DNA of 48,269 nucleotides, from positions 1-48,269 of the forward strand of contig JBPCOJ010000005.1 in assembly GCA_051000345.1 (NCBI GenBank). Direction: 5' to 3'. Shown here piece after piece: positions 40,272 to 48,269 of this stretch. A program made the position numbers and the translations under genes. The DNA is from JBHENC01 sp051000345 (lineage in GTDB: Bacteria > Acidobacteriota > Blastocatellia > Pyrinomonadales > Pyrinomonadaceae). Within the stretch, counting starts at the first letter, position 1, and each line of letters starts with the position of its first letter. The notes under the pieces were generated by a model. That model saw only the letters and a program-made list of their open reading frames with translations, made no database searches and had not been told where the DNA came from.

Positions 40272-41480
40272 ATGAAAATTTTAGTCGCAGACAAGTTCGA
40301 GCAATCCGGGCAGGACGGCTTAAAGTCGCTCGATTGCGAAGTGATTTACAAGCCGGATTTGAAGGACGACGCGCTCACGCAAACGATCCGCGATGAACGT
40401 CCCGACGTGCTCATCGTTCGCTCGACAAAAGTTAGCGAAGCGATGTTGGACGCAGGCTCGCTCGCGCTCGTCGTGCGCGCGGGCGCGGGCTACAACACGA
40501 TTGACGTGGCAGCGGCATCGAAGCGCGGCATTTACGTTTCCAACTGTCCCGGCAAAAACTCCGTCGCCGTCGCCGAACTCGCCTTTGCGCTGATGCTCGC
40601 GCTTGATCGCCGCATCGCGGATAACGTCATCGCTTTGCGTCGCGGCGAATGGAACAAAAAAGAGTTTTCCAAAGCACGCGGCCTCTACGGACGCACGCTC
40701 GGACTAATCGGCACAGGACGCATCGGGCAGGAAGTTATCACGCGCGCGCGCGCCTTCGGAATGCACGTCATCGCTTGGAGCCGTCATCTCACGCCGGAGC
40801 GCGCCGCAGAATTAGGCATCGGGCGCAAAGATACTCCGCTCGAAGTCGCGCGCCAAGCAGACATCGTGAGCGTACACTTGGCTTTGAAGCCGGATACGCG
40901 CTCGTTCATCAATGCAGAATTTTTTGAAGCAATGCGCGAAGGCGCGTACTTCATCAACACTGCGCGCGGCGAAGTGGTGGACCAAGCCGCGCTCATCAAT
41001 GCGATGCACACGCGCGGGATTCGCGCCGGATTAGATGTTTACGCCGATGAACCTACATCTGCGACAGGTGAATTCGCGGACGAAATCAAAACCGAAGCGA
41101 ATCTCTACGGCACGCACCACATCGGCGCAAGCACGGATCAAGCGCAGGAAGCCATTGCAGCGGAGACCGTCCGCATCATCAGGATTTTCAAGGAAACGGG
41201 GCGCGTTCCGAACGTCGTCAATCTCGCGCAAGCCTCGCCCGCCACGCACATGCTCGTCGTCCGCCACCGTGATCGTCCGGGCGTCCTCGCGCATGTGCTC
41301 GACGCGATCAAAGCGGCGAACATCAATGTGCAGGAAATGGAAAACGTCGTCTTCGAGGGAGCCGAAGCCGCCATCGCCCGCATCAATTTAGACAACGCGC
41401 CGCCACGCGACACAATAGAAAATTTGCGCCACGAAAATCCAGACATCATCGAACTCGATTTGCTGGAATTGAAAGGTTAG
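40272..41480 (+). CDS. serA: D-3-phosphoglycerate dehydrogenase
   Basis: NAD-dependent oxidation of 3-phosphoglycerate, first step of serine synthesis. Rossmann GLIGTGRIGQEVI, catalytic Arg in NTARGEVVDQ, Glu in DVYADEPT and His in GTHHIGASTDQAQE are present. A C-terminal ACT domain (MLVVRHRDRPGVLAHVLDAI, INVQEMENVV) implies feedback by L-serine. At 402 residues it is the shorter form with one ACT domain and no intervening substrate-binding domain. serC lies 1.3 kb downstream, after an SDR gene and a cassette-like ORF. Confidence 0.95.
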   Translation: MKILVADKFEQSGQDGLKSLDCEVIYKPDLKDDALTQTIRDERPDVLIVRSTKVSEAMLDAGSLALVVRAGAGYNTIDVAAASKRGIYVSNCPGKNSVAVAELAFALMLALDRRIADNVIALRRGEWNKKEFSKARGLYGRTLGLIGTGRIGQEVITRARAFGMHVIAWSRHLTPERAAELGIGRKDTPLEVARQADIVSVHLALKPDTRSFINAEFFEAMREGAYFINTARGEVVDQAALINAMHTRGIRAGLDVYADEPTSATGEFADEIKTEANLYGTHHIGASTDQAQEAIAAETVRIIRIFKETGRVPNVVNLAQASPATHMLVVRHRDRPGVLAHVLDAIKAANINVQEMENVVFEGAEAAIARINLDNAPPRDTIENLRHENPDIIELDLLELKG

Positions 41481-41531
41481 TTTTTCAAGCGACGAGTCAT
41501 TTGAATTACGATAAAGTTGAGACAGCAGTTA

Positions 41532-42314
41532 ATGAAAACAACACTAATCACGGGCGCGTCGAGCGGCATCGGCGAAAGCTTTGCGCGTAGGCTGGCGGCG
41601 CGCGGCGATAATTTATTGCTGGTCGCGCGCTCGGAAAACAAGCTGGCGAGTTTGTGCAATGAGCTTGGCCGCGCGAGCAATATCAACGCGCAGTATGTCG
41701 CACTGGATTTAACGGAGCGGGATGCGCCGAAGCGATTGTTTGAAGAAACCGACAAGCGCAAGCTCGAAATTGAATTGCTTATCAACAACGCGGGGTTCGG
41801 GTCTGTCGGAGATTTCAGTCAATTGGATTTGCAGCGTGAACTGAGCATGATTGATTTGAACATCACGTCGCTCGTCGCGCTCTCGCATCTTTATCTGCAA
41901 CCGATGCGCGCCAGAAAGAGCGGGGCGATTATCAATGTCGCGTCAACCGCCGCATTTCAGCCCGTGCCGTACATGACGACGTATGCGGCGACGAAGGCGT
42001 TCGTGCTTTCGTTTTCCGAAGCGTTGTGGGAAGAGAATCGCGCGCATAACATCAAGGTGCTGGCGCTGTGTCCGGGCGTCACGGAGACGAACTTTTTCGC
42101 CGCCGCGCGGATGGGTGAAAAGCCGCCGATGCGCGTCGCACAAACGCCGGAGCAGGTTGTCGAGACTGCGCTCAAGGGAGTCGCGCGCAATAATAGCCAC
42201 ATTATTTCCGGCTGGGCTAATTTCTTAACGACGCAATCCGAACGGCTATTTCCGCGCTCATTGATTACGCGCATGGCCGGACGGATGATGCGCTCACAGG
42301 CGAACAAAGGTTAG
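41532..42314 (+). CDS. Short-chain dehydrogenase/reductase
   Basis: A 260-residue classical SDR. Cofactor motif TLITGASSGIGESFARRLAA, NNAG motif (LLINNAGFGSVGD), and catalytic S-Y-K (INVASTAAFQPVPYMTTYAA, then TKAFVLSFSEALWEE). The subgroup resembles YqjQ/DltE-type SDRs with an unknown lipid or carbonyl substrate. Start at ATG 41532 rather than an upstream TTG. Its last codons GGT TAG are embedded in GTTAGGC (42310-42316), the left core-like site of the next unit. Confidence 0.92.
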   Translation: MKTTLITGASSGIGESFARRLAARGDNLLLVARSENKLASLCNELGRASNINAQYVALDLTERDAPKRLFEETDKRKLEIELLINNAGFGSVGDFSQLDLQRELSMIDLNITSLVALSHLYLQPMRARKSGAIINVASTAAFQPVPYMTTYAATKAFVLSFSEALWEENRAHNIKVLALCPGVTETNFFAAARMGEKPPMRVAQTPEQVVETALKGVARNNSHIISGWANFLTTQSERLFPRSLITRMAGRMMRSQANKG

Positions 42315-42755
42315 GCTGCTCCGTAGTAATTGAATGTGATGTTAAGCAAGTCCGCAATCTCATTCGGAGACAATGTTCGCGTTCGTGCAACCTCTTTAAC
42401 GGAGGGGCTAGGATTAGCGGGCTTAGTCGGTCAGGTCTATGGCGAAACAACGCCGTCTGTAACGAGCGTCGAGGTAATCGGCGATGTCGGAGAAGATTAT
42501 GCTCTCAATGTAGTTTTCGATGACCAGAAAGAATCATTTTGGTTCGTGCCAGCGCTTCTTGAGTTGGTTGACCATGCTCCGGGTACGGAGATTACGCTTG
42601 AGGGCGTGCCGAAGAAGTGGACGAGAACAGCGTCAGGCGAGTGGGCTGAGAGTGACACAGAAGTTTCAGAACATGTGAATAAGCCGTGGTGGAGATTTTG
42701 GTAAGCCCGCAGCCAAACAAGCAATCGGGCAGTTATCTGAATTGCAGCGTTAGGT
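42310..42755 (+). mobile_element. Candidate single integron gene cassette (ORF plus attC-like site)
   Basis: GTTAGGC (42310-42316) and GTTAGGT (42749-42755), both fitting the GTTRRRY core of integron sites, flank one ORF with an attC-like inverted repeat directly after its stop: GCCAAAC (42712-42718) and GCAAT (42721-42725) facing ATTGC (42741-42745) and GTTAGGT. The upstream GCCAAAC departs by one base from RYYYAAC. The 44-bp repeat is shorter than most attC sites and no integrase is in the window. An alternative hairpin (GCCCG/CGGGC) exists. Confidence 0.5.
42339..42704 (+). CDS. Unknown small protein inside the cassette-like unit
   Basis: A 121-residue protein of unknown family. The start is ATG 42339; TTG 42330 and GTG 42336 are also in frame, and no clear Shine-Dalgarno sequence is visible, as is common in integron cassettes. 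The chain looks like a compact soluble domain: ISFGDNVRVRATSLTE (beta-rich), DEDYALNVV-like segment YALNVVFDDQKESFWFV, then a tail rich in Trp (WTRTASGEWAE, KPWWRFW). Codon choice is less GC-biased than in serA or serC. It interrupts the SDR-serC spacing; SDR stop is 24 bp before it and serC starts 108 bp after. Confidence 0.7.
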   Translation: MLSKSAISFGDNVRVRATSLTEGLGLAGLVGQVYGETTPSVTSVEVIGDVGEDYALNVVFDDQKESFWFVPALLELVDHAPGTEITLEGVPKKWTRTASGEWAESDTEVSEHVNKPWWRFW

Positions 42756-42812
42756 GTTAGATGCTGGTAGAATACGGCCAACATCTGACACCTTATTATT
42801 AAAGAGGAGATT

Positions 42813-43898
42813 ATGAACGAGAGAATTTACAATTTCAGCGCGGGGCCAGCCGTGTTGCCCGTGCCTGTGCTGGAAGAAACGCAGCGCGATTTGATGGGCT
42901 TGCCGGGCGTCGGCATGTCGATACTTGAGATCAGCCACCGCTCGAAACCGTTTGACGAAATCATCGAAGGCGCAAAGACGGGTTTGCGTGAACTGCTCGG
43001 CCTGCCCGACGATTACCACATACTCTTTTTGCAGGGCGGCGCGAGTTTGCAGTTTTCGATGATACCGATGAACTTGCTCCCGCCTGACAGAAGTGCCGAT
43101 TACATCGTGACCGGCAGTTGGGGCAAAAAGGCCGTCAAGGAAGCCAAGCGTGTAGGCGGCGTCAACATCGCCGCGACGACGGCGGACGGCGGCTTTACGC
43201 GCGTGCCTGCGCAGAATGAAATCAAGCTCGACAGCCACGCGGCTTACGTTCATTTCACGACGAATGAAACAATCGAGGGCGTCGAGTTCAAACAGGAGCC
43301 GGACACGGGCGGCGTGCCGCTGATTGCAGACGCTTCATCCGATATTTTGTCGCGCCCGATTGACGCAAAAAAGTATGCGCTTATTTACGCGGGCGCGCAG
43401 AAAAACATGGGGCCGAGCGGCGTCACGCTCGTTATCATCCGCGATGATCTGTTAAAGCGAATTCCAGACAATCTGCACACGATGCTCGACTACCGCACGC
43501 ATGTCGAAGCCGATTCGCTTTACAACACGCCGAACACATTCGGCATTTACATTATTAATCTAGTGTGCAAGTGGCTGAAGGAAAAGGGCGGCCTCGGCGC
43601 GATGCAGCAAGAAAACGAAGCGAAGGCCAAATTGCTTTACGACGCGATTGACGCGGGCGGCTTTTATCGCGGCCACGCCGACGCGGACTCGCGCTCGATG
43701 ATGAACGTCACATTTCGTTTGCCTTCGGAAGATTTAGAAAAACAGTTTGCGAAGGAAGCAACAGCCGCGAAGCTCGACGGTTTGAAGGGACACCGCTCCG
43801 TCGGCGGCCTGCGCGCTTCGATCTATAACGCATTCCCGCGCGAAGGCGTCGAAGCACTCGTTTCATTCATGAAGGAGTTTGAGAAAAAGAACGGGTAA
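42813..43898 (+). CDS. serC: Phosphoserine aminotransferase
   Basis: PLP-dependent conversion of 3-phosphohydroxypyruvate to phosphoserine, second step of serine synthesis. The N-terminus NFSAGPAVLPVPVLEE and the PLP-lysine segment YAGAQKNMGPSGVT are diagnostic; MLDYRTHVEADSLYNTPNTF follows. Length 361 aa, normal. AAAGAGGAG lies 4 nt upstream region of the ATG. A -10-like TAGAAT at 42768-42773 downstream of the cassette's right end could give it its own promoter. A strong bidirectional terminator follows. Confidence 0.96.
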   Translation: MNERIYNFSAGPAVLPVPVLEETQRDLMGLPGVGMSILEISHRSKPFDEIIEGAKTGLRELLGLPDDYHILFLQGGASLQFSMIPMNLLPPDRSADYIVTGSWGKKAVKEAKRVGGVNIAATTADGGFTRVPAQNEIKLDSHAAYVHFTTNETIEGVEFKQEPDTGGVPLIADASSDILSRPIDAKKYALIYAGAQKNMGPSGVTLVIIRDDLLKRIPDNLHTMLDYRTHVEADSLYNTPNTFGIYIINLVCKWLKEKGGLGAMQQENEAKAKLLYDAIDAGGFYRGHADADSRSMMNVTFRLPSEDLEKQFAKEATAAKLDGLKGHRSVGGLRASIYNAFPREGVEALVSFMKEFEKKNG

Positions 43899-43929
43899 GC
43901 ACTCAAGCGTATCAAAGGCCGAAACGAAT

Positions 43930-43995
43930 AAAAAATCGAAAGCGCAAAAGCAATAAGGTAACTCTACCCCGTTGCTTTTGCCCTTTCGATTTTTT
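43930..43995. terminator. Bidirectional terminator between serC and RRM gene
   Basis: 24-bp arms (43930-43953 and 43972-43995) pair with a single mismatch around an 18-nt loop, with six A at one end and six T at the other, so it should terminate in both directions. Confidence 0.88.
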
Positions 43996-44012
43996 CGATT
44001 GCAGTCGGAAGT

Positions 44013-44354
44013 TTACCAGCGCGGTTCGCGGTCACCACCGCCGCCGCCGCCGTAATCACGGTCGCGTCCGCCGCCGCCGCCATAGCCGCCACCGCCGCCG
44101 CGATTTTCACGCGGTTTCGCTTCGTTGACGGTCAGGTTGCGCCCGCCGAGGTCTTTGCCGTTGAACTGTTCGATGGCGGCAGCGGCTTCTTCCGGCGTGG
44201 ACATTTCAACGAAGCCGAAGCCGCGCGAGCGACCCGTTTCGCGGTCTTCGATGATGGATGCCGATTCGACAGTTCCGGCCTGCGAGAAAGCCTCACGCAA
44301 ATCGTCGCCGGTTGTGCGGAACGATAAATTTCCAACGTAGAGTTTCGTAGCCAT
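44013..44354 (-). CDS. RRM-type RNA-binding protein with Gly-rich tail
   Basis: A 113-residue protein. One RRM domain: RNP2 KLYVGNLSF (residues 4-12) and RNP1 RSRGFGFVEM (42-51). The C-terminal ~30 residues are Gly/Arg/Asp/Tyr-rich (GGGGGYGGGGGRDRDYGGGG). It is the bacterial Rbp type seen in cyanobacteria and several other phyla, often cold-regulated; here the regulation is unknown. AAGGA lies about 13-17 nt upstream of the ATG. Confidence 0.94.
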   Translation of the reverse strand: MATKLYVGNLSFRTTGDDLREAFSQAGTVESASIIEDRETGRSRGFGFVEMSTPEEAAAAIEQFNGKDLGGRNLTVNEAKPRENRGGGGGYGGGGGRDRDYGGGGGGDREPRW

Positions 44355-44883
44355 TTCTTTATCCTATCCTTCTTAAGGTCAAAGGAAGCGCGGGCATCTT
44401 TGGAATCGCGTGAAAACGAAGCGGCACAAAATCCGGTATTCATTCTCCCTGCGAAACCGGATGCGCCCGTGTGCTCCGGCATTAACGAGAGCGGCTTCAA
44501 AGGGGTTGACAACTAACCTCGCTCTTCTTTCAGCCACACAATCGTTGATGCGCGATCACGGGCTGGCGCGCCACCGTTGACGCGCGAGAGCAAGGATTTC
44601 AAGGCAGTAGTATGCCTGTCACGGCGTTCGCCGCGCAAGTTCGCAAAACAAACGCGGCAGGCAAAAAGTATGCGCCATTTTATATTCCGCTGGCGCGCGA
44701 AATTTCATTACGGAAAAATTTACTTGGAAAACAATTCGACTTAGCGCAGAATGGCGGCGCAAGCAGCAAGTGTTAAAATAAATTTCTATCCTCGTTCGTG
44801 TCTCCGCCGACTTTCTCGGCAACGCTCTTGGTTTCGTCGTATAGTTCGCGGATTCGCCACGCCGTAAGAGAAATCCATCCAAT
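44355..44883. other. 529-bp divergent intergenic region
   Basis: No credible gene is seen. It separates the RRM gene (-) and the Ser/Thr kinase gene (+). A TTGACA hexamer at 44506-44511 lacks a plausible -10 in range. TTAAAATAAATT (44774-44785) is the most AT-rich point upstream of the kinase. A minus-strand frame through 44773-44883 reads protein-like (LTAWRIRELYDETKSVAEKV) but its start would lie inside the kinase gene, so it is not called. Confidence 0.45.
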
Positions 44884-47800
44884 ATGATCGGGCAGACTGT
44901 CTCGCACTACAGAATTATCGAAAAGCTTGGCGAGGGCGGCATGGGCGTCGTCTATGCGGCGGAAGACGCGCGCCTGCATCGCCGCGTCGCCGTCAAGTTT
45001 CTCGCGTCCTCATCGAACGTACATCATCGCTCGCGTTTTCTGCGCGAAGCGCGCGCCGTCTCCGCCTTGAGCCACCCGCACATCGCCGCCATTTACGATT
45101 ACGGCGAAACAAGCGACGGCCAGCCGTTTATCGTGATGGAGTTGGTCAGCGGACAAACCTTAAGCGAGTTGATTGCCGAAAGCGCATTGACGCTTCCGCG
45201 CGCCGTCGAGATCGTCGAAGAAGTCACGGAAGCGCTCGCCGAGGCGCATCGTTTGGGAATCGTTCATCGTGATATTAAGCCGTCGAATGTCATTTTAGAC
45301 GGGCGCGGCGCGGCGAAGGTTCTGGATTTCGGCCTCGCCAAGCAAATAAGTGAAGGAGCAGATAAAGGCTTGACAGACCCGGAAGCGATGACGCTGTTTG
45401 CGGCGACGCGCACGCAAAGCGGAGTGGTCGTCGGCACGCCTTTATATTTGTCGCCGGAGCAGGCGATTGGCGCGGAGGTCGATGCGCGCAGCGATGTTTT
45501 CGCGTTAGGCTCTTTGCTCTACGAATGCGTCGCGGGACGCCCGGCCTTTTCCGGCTCGAGCATTATCGAAATCGGCGCGCAGGTCATACACGTCAATCCG
45601 CCGCCGCCCTCTTCGTTTAATTCGCGCGTGCCGAAACAGCTTGACCGCATTGCACTCAAGGCGCTGGCGAAGAAACCCGAAGCGCGTTATCAATCCGCCG
45701 TTGAGATGCTTGCGGACTTGCGTGCGGCGCGCGCCTCACTCGACGGCCACGCGCTACACCGCACGCCGCGACTCGCCGATCTTTCCGGCGTAGGTTTTCG
45801 CACCAGCGCCTTGATGACTCTTTCCGAGAACTTGCGCCGCCCGCGCCTCTCGCTCGCTTCCTTTATGGTCGCGCTCGTCGTCGCCGCCGCGTGTCTCTGG
45901 GGCGCAGTGCATTTGTGGCGTCCCAGTGCTCATAAAGCAAACGCCGAAGCGCAGAGATGGTACGACGCAGGCACGGATGCCTTGCGCGAGGGCGCTTACT
46001 ATCAAGCGAGCAAAGCATTGGAGCAGGCCGTCAAAGCGGACGACGAATTTGCGCTGGCGCACGCCGGACTCGCCGAAGCGTGGTCGGAACTAGACTACTC
46101 CGAACGCGCGAAGGATGAGTTATTGCGCGTCGCGCAGCTTGTGCCGGATCGCTCCGTGCTGTCGCAAGTCGATGCGCGCTATCTTGACGCCGTTTCTTCC
46201 ACCGTCACGCGCGATTACACACGCGCCGTCAATTCGTACCGCGAGATTGCGCGCCTCATGCCGGACAAGCCGCAGGCTTACGTTGATCTGGGGCGTGCGT
46301 ATGAAAAGAATGAGGACGTAAAAAAAGCGATTGATAGCTATGTGGAAGCGACAAATCGTAATCCGCAATATGCCACCGCGTATTTGCGCGTCGGGTATCT
46401 CTACGGCAGGCAGCAGGATTTGGCGAGCGCCACCGCCGCCTTCGATAAAGCGGCAACGCTCTATCAAGCCTTCGGCAACATCGAAGGCCAGACGGAAGTG
46501 TACTACCAGCGCGGATTTCTTTTCATCAATTTGAGTAAAGCCGCAGACGCGCGCAGAGAATTGGAACGCGCGCTCGAGATGGCGCGCACGACCGGCAATT
46601 CCTATCAGCAAGCAAAAGTCCTGTTAAAGTTGAGCGATGTTGCGCTGAATGCGGGCGATGCGGTACAGGCGCAAGTCTTCTCGCATCAGGGAATCGAATT
46701 AGCGCAGGCCAACGGCATAGACAATCTGACAGAGCGCGGACTGATTGATCTCGGCAACATATTTTTCATCGACAGCGATTTCGATCAAGCCGAAAGATAC
46801 TTTCAACAATCGCTTGAGATGGCACAGCGACATAAGGGAATGCGCAACATGGCGCGTGCGCTTTTGTCACTCGGCAGCCTGAGTCTCTCGCAGAGAAATG
46901 CCGACGAAGCCGTGCGTTACATAGAACAGGCGCTGCCCTTTTATCAACAGGGTGGTTACCACAAAGAAACAGCTACTGCTTTAACGCTGCTGGCGCGCGC
47001 CAACACAAGGAAGGGCAACTACGACGCGGCGCTTAAAGTTTATCAACAACAATTTGAAGTAGCCGGACAAGTCGGCGATCAATCGCAAATCGCGCTGGCG
47101 CATCAGGAAATCGGATTACTGCTCGTCAGGCAGGAACATTACACCGAAGCTATCCCTCATTTTGACGAGTCTTATGCTATTTACAAATCGCTGGGGGTAC
47201 AGCAAAGTGTCGAAAACAGCGCGGCGAATCGCGCCGACGCGTTGTGGCAATTAGGCCGCTACGAAGAAGCACAAGCGTCGCTCGCTCAAGCATCTGCGAT
47301 TGTCAACCAACACAGCGCGAGCGATAAACGGCAGGCCGCTTCGATCCTTTTACTCGAAGCGAGCATCGCGTTCAGCCAAAGACGCTTTCCCGAAGCTCAA
47401 GCTAAAAGTCGGCAGGCCATAGGGCTTGCCGGTGAAAAATACAAGGAAATTGCGACTCAGGCGCGGTATACGCAGGGGCTGGCGCAGGCTTTTTCCGGCG
47501 ACCACAATAAAGGACTTGCATTATGTGAAGAAGCCGTTAATATGGCACAGCAAAACGAGCGTGGAATCGATCCTTGGCTGCTCTCTCACGCGCTGCTCGC
47601 CTTTGCCGAAGCCTTGCTTGAAGAGGGCGATGCGGCGGCGGCGGAAACAAATGCCTTGCGCGCGCAGGAGATTTTCGTGGGTCTAGAGGGTCTGGATTCG
47701 GAGTGGCGCGCGTTGCTCATCGCCGGGCGCGCCAGCCTTCGCGCGGGAAATGCTGAGGCGTCGCATCAGCATTTCACACATGCTTCCAATCTTCTTTCAC

Positions 47801-47907
47801 AGCTTCAACAAAGAATAGGAACAGAAGCCTTCAGCACATATCTCGCCCGACCCGACATTACGCTTTATCGCAAACAACTCGGCGAAGCTCTCGCCGTAGA
47901 CAGGTAG
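44884..47907 (+). CDS. Membrane Ser/Thr protein kinase with C-terminal TPR array
   Basis: A 1007-residue receptor-like kinase. Kinase domain about 8-285: P-loop GEGGMGVVYAAED, K38, HRDIKPSN with D130, DFG at 148-150 and GTPLYLSPEQ. A single transmembrane helix at about 322-344 (LASFMVALVVAAACLWGAVH) places the C-terminus outside. About 650 residues of TPR repeats follow (AQRWYDAGTDALREGAYYQA, QAYVDLGRAYEKNEDVKKAI and others), the hallmark of one class of acidobacterial and planctomycetal kinases. Targets are unknown. The ATG directly follows the noncoding gap; no strong ribosome site is seen. A 65-aa gene lies 33 bp downstream. Confidence 0.94.
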   Translation: MIGQTVSHYRIIEKLGEGGMGVVYAAEDARLHRRVAVKFLASSSNVHHRSRFLREARAVSALSHPHIAAIYDYGETSDGQPFIVMELVSGQTLSELIAESALTLPRAVEIVEEVTEALAEAHRLGIVHRDIKPSNVILDGRGAAKVLDFGLAKQISEGADKGLTDPEAMTLFAATRTQSGVVVGTPLYLSPEQAIGAEVDARSDVFALGSLLYECVAGRPAFSGSSIIEIGAQVIHVNPPPPSSFNSRVPKQLDRIALKALAKKPEARYQSAVEMLADLRAARASLDGHALHRTPRLADLSGVGFRTSALMTLSENLRRPRLSLASFMVALVVAAACLWGAVHLWRPSAHKANAEAQRWYDAGTDALREGAYYQASKALEQAVKADDEFALAHAGLAEAWSELDYSERAKDELLRVAQLVPDRSVLSQVDARYLDAVSSTVTRDYTRAVNSYREIARLMPDKPQAYVDLGRAYEKNEDVKKAIDSYVEATNRNPQYATAYLRVGYLYGRQQDLASATAAFDKAATLYQAFGNIEGQTEVYYQRGFLFINLSKAADARRELERALEMARTTGNSYQQAKVLLKLSDVALNAGDAVQAQVFSHQGIELAQANGIDNLTERGLIDLGNIFFIDSDFDQAERYFQQSLEMAQRHKGMRNMARALLSLGSLSLSQRNADEAVRYIEQALPFYQQGGYHKETATALTLLARANTRKGNYDAALKVYQQQFEVAGQVGDQSQIALAHQEIGLLLVRQEHYTEAIPHFDESYAIYKSLGVQQSVENSAANRADALWQLGRYEEAQASLAQASAIVNQHSASDKRQAASILLLEASIAFSQRRFPEAQAKSRQAIGLAGEKYKEIATQARYTQGLAQAFSGDHNKGLALCEEAVNMAQQNERGIDPWLLSHALLAFAEALLEEGDAAAAETNALRAQEIFVGLEGLDSEWRALLIAGRASLRAGNAEASHQHFTHASNLLSQLQQRIGTEAFSTYLARPDITLYRKQLGEALAVDR

Positions 47908-47940
47908 TCCAATCTTCTAACCTCAAAGGAGAAAACAGAC

Positions 47941-48138
47941 ATGCCCGAAGACAGCGTTATCATTCGCGGCGGTTCCGTCACGATAGACAACAGTTCAAAG
48001 TTTACCGACGAGCCGAACGGTGGCCGGAAAAAGAGCAAGAACAAGGATGCCACGCTCAAGGAGATAAGAGTCAACGGCACGAAGGTGCGAGACTTGACGG
48101 CCACCGATACCGTCGAGGTCGTTTATTCGGAGCCGTAG
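47941..48138 (+). CDS. Small unknown protein downstream of the kinase
   Basis: A 65-residue, highly charged protein with no recognised family. AAAGGAG (47926-47932) precedes the ATG at good spacing, which supports translation. Segments: VIIRGGSVTIDNSSKF, a basic patch GGRKKSKNKD, and IRVNGTKVRDLTATDTVEVV that looks like a small beta-strand domain. It probably shares the kinase transcript. Confidence 0.65.
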   Translation: MPEDSVIIRGGSVTIDNSSKFTDEPNGGRKKSKNKDATLKEIRVNGTKVRDLTATDTVEVVYSEP

Positions 48139-48179
48139 AACGAAGGTAGTAAACGAATCAGGTGGGAAAGTAGAAGAGT

Positions 48180-48269
48180 GGGGGGGGGGGGGGGGGGGGC
48201 GCCGATCCCCCCCCCCCTCCCCCCTTCCCTTCCCCCCCCTCTCCCTCCTCTTTCCTTTTTTTTTTTTTT
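48180..48269. other. Low-complexity G/C/T runs at contig end (likely artefact)
   Basis: Twenty consecutive G (48180-48199), then a few mixed bases and degenerate C/T homopolymers to a final T-run. This pattern is typical of failed base calling or an assembly end rather than genomic sequence. Confidence 0.85.

Noticed and set aside
44773..44883. Minus-strand frame that reads protein-like upstream of the kinase
   Set aside because: The start would lie antisense inside the kinase gene and no Shine-Dalgarno sequence or domain supports it; a decayed gene end is possible but unproven.
48180..48269. Long homopolymer runs that could be read as a promoter tract or telomere-like end
   Set aside because: Twenty G followed by noisy C/T runs is a classic base-calling or assembly artefact at a contig end, so it is not treated as biological.
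1..48269. CRISPR arrays, tRNA and rRNA genes
   Set aside because: No regularly spaced direct repeats of CRISPR size were seen; the 7-bp repeats are too short and degenerate. No tRNA cloverleaf or rRNA sequence was recognised.

Overview
The window looks like one end of a contig from a member of the Acidobacteriota, probably class Blastocatellia. This is inferred from family content: two very large Oar-like TonB-dependent receptors with an N-terminal carboxypeptidase-regulatory-like domain, a Ser/Thr kinase fused to TPRs, a DUF512 radical-SAM-type protein, a CsbD/YflT stress pair and moderately high GC. No rRNA or tRNA gene is visible to confirm it. The last ~90 bases are low-complexity G/C/T runs and read as sequencing or assembly noise.

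Layout. 1-418: 5' end of a glutamate formimidoyltransferase gene (-). 817-4170: Oar-like receptor 1 (+). 4297-6269: methyltransferase and DUF512 protein (-), joined by a TAATG overlap. 6762-7220: stand-alone receiver protein (+), convergent across a perfect 23-bp hairpin with alanine dehydrogenase. 7362-16073: a long minus-strand run (alanine dehydrogenase, low-GC hypothetical, aldehyde dehydrogenase, HtrA protease, DMT exporter, zinc alcohol dehydrogenase, hypothetical, glutaredoxin). Several of its gaps are filled by paired, inverted, degenerate 7-bp repeats.

16249-23951: a purine cluster with purF, purM and purN, then tyrS. Between purF and purM lies an accessory block: a 77-aa protein, a 99-bp MITE with a 9-bp target duplication, a DUF433/DUF5615 (VapBC-like) pair, a ComEC-type metallo-beta-lactamase-fold protein, a higBA toxin-antitoxin pair and a DUF3006 protein. 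24029-30279: S41 protease (-), thiolase (+) and Oar-like receptor 2 (+).

30534-34748: hybrid histidine kinase, then CsbD behind a candidate sigma-54 promoter, an SRPBCC protein and a YflT-like stress protein. 35020-38223: HAD hydrolase, methyltransferase, glycosyltransferase and pterin dehydratase. 38459-43898: a serine-biosynthesis neighbourhood (DUF1015, GNAT, serA, SDR, serC). A small ORF between SDR and serC is bracketed by GTTRRRY core-like sites and followed by an attC-like inverted repeat, so it resembles a stray integron gene cassette. 44013-48138: RRM RNA-binding protein (-), Ser/Thr kinase-TPR protein (+) and a small hypothetical.

Working together: purF, purM and purN supply steps of IMP synthesis. 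serA and serC supply serine from 3-phosphoglycerate and are isofunctional with the usual pathway. The most unusual signals are the 7-bp repeat hairpins that abut stop codons, the MITE that duplicated a Shine-Dalgarno sequence, the integron-cassette-like unit and the two toxin-antitoxin pairs lodged in the pur cluster.
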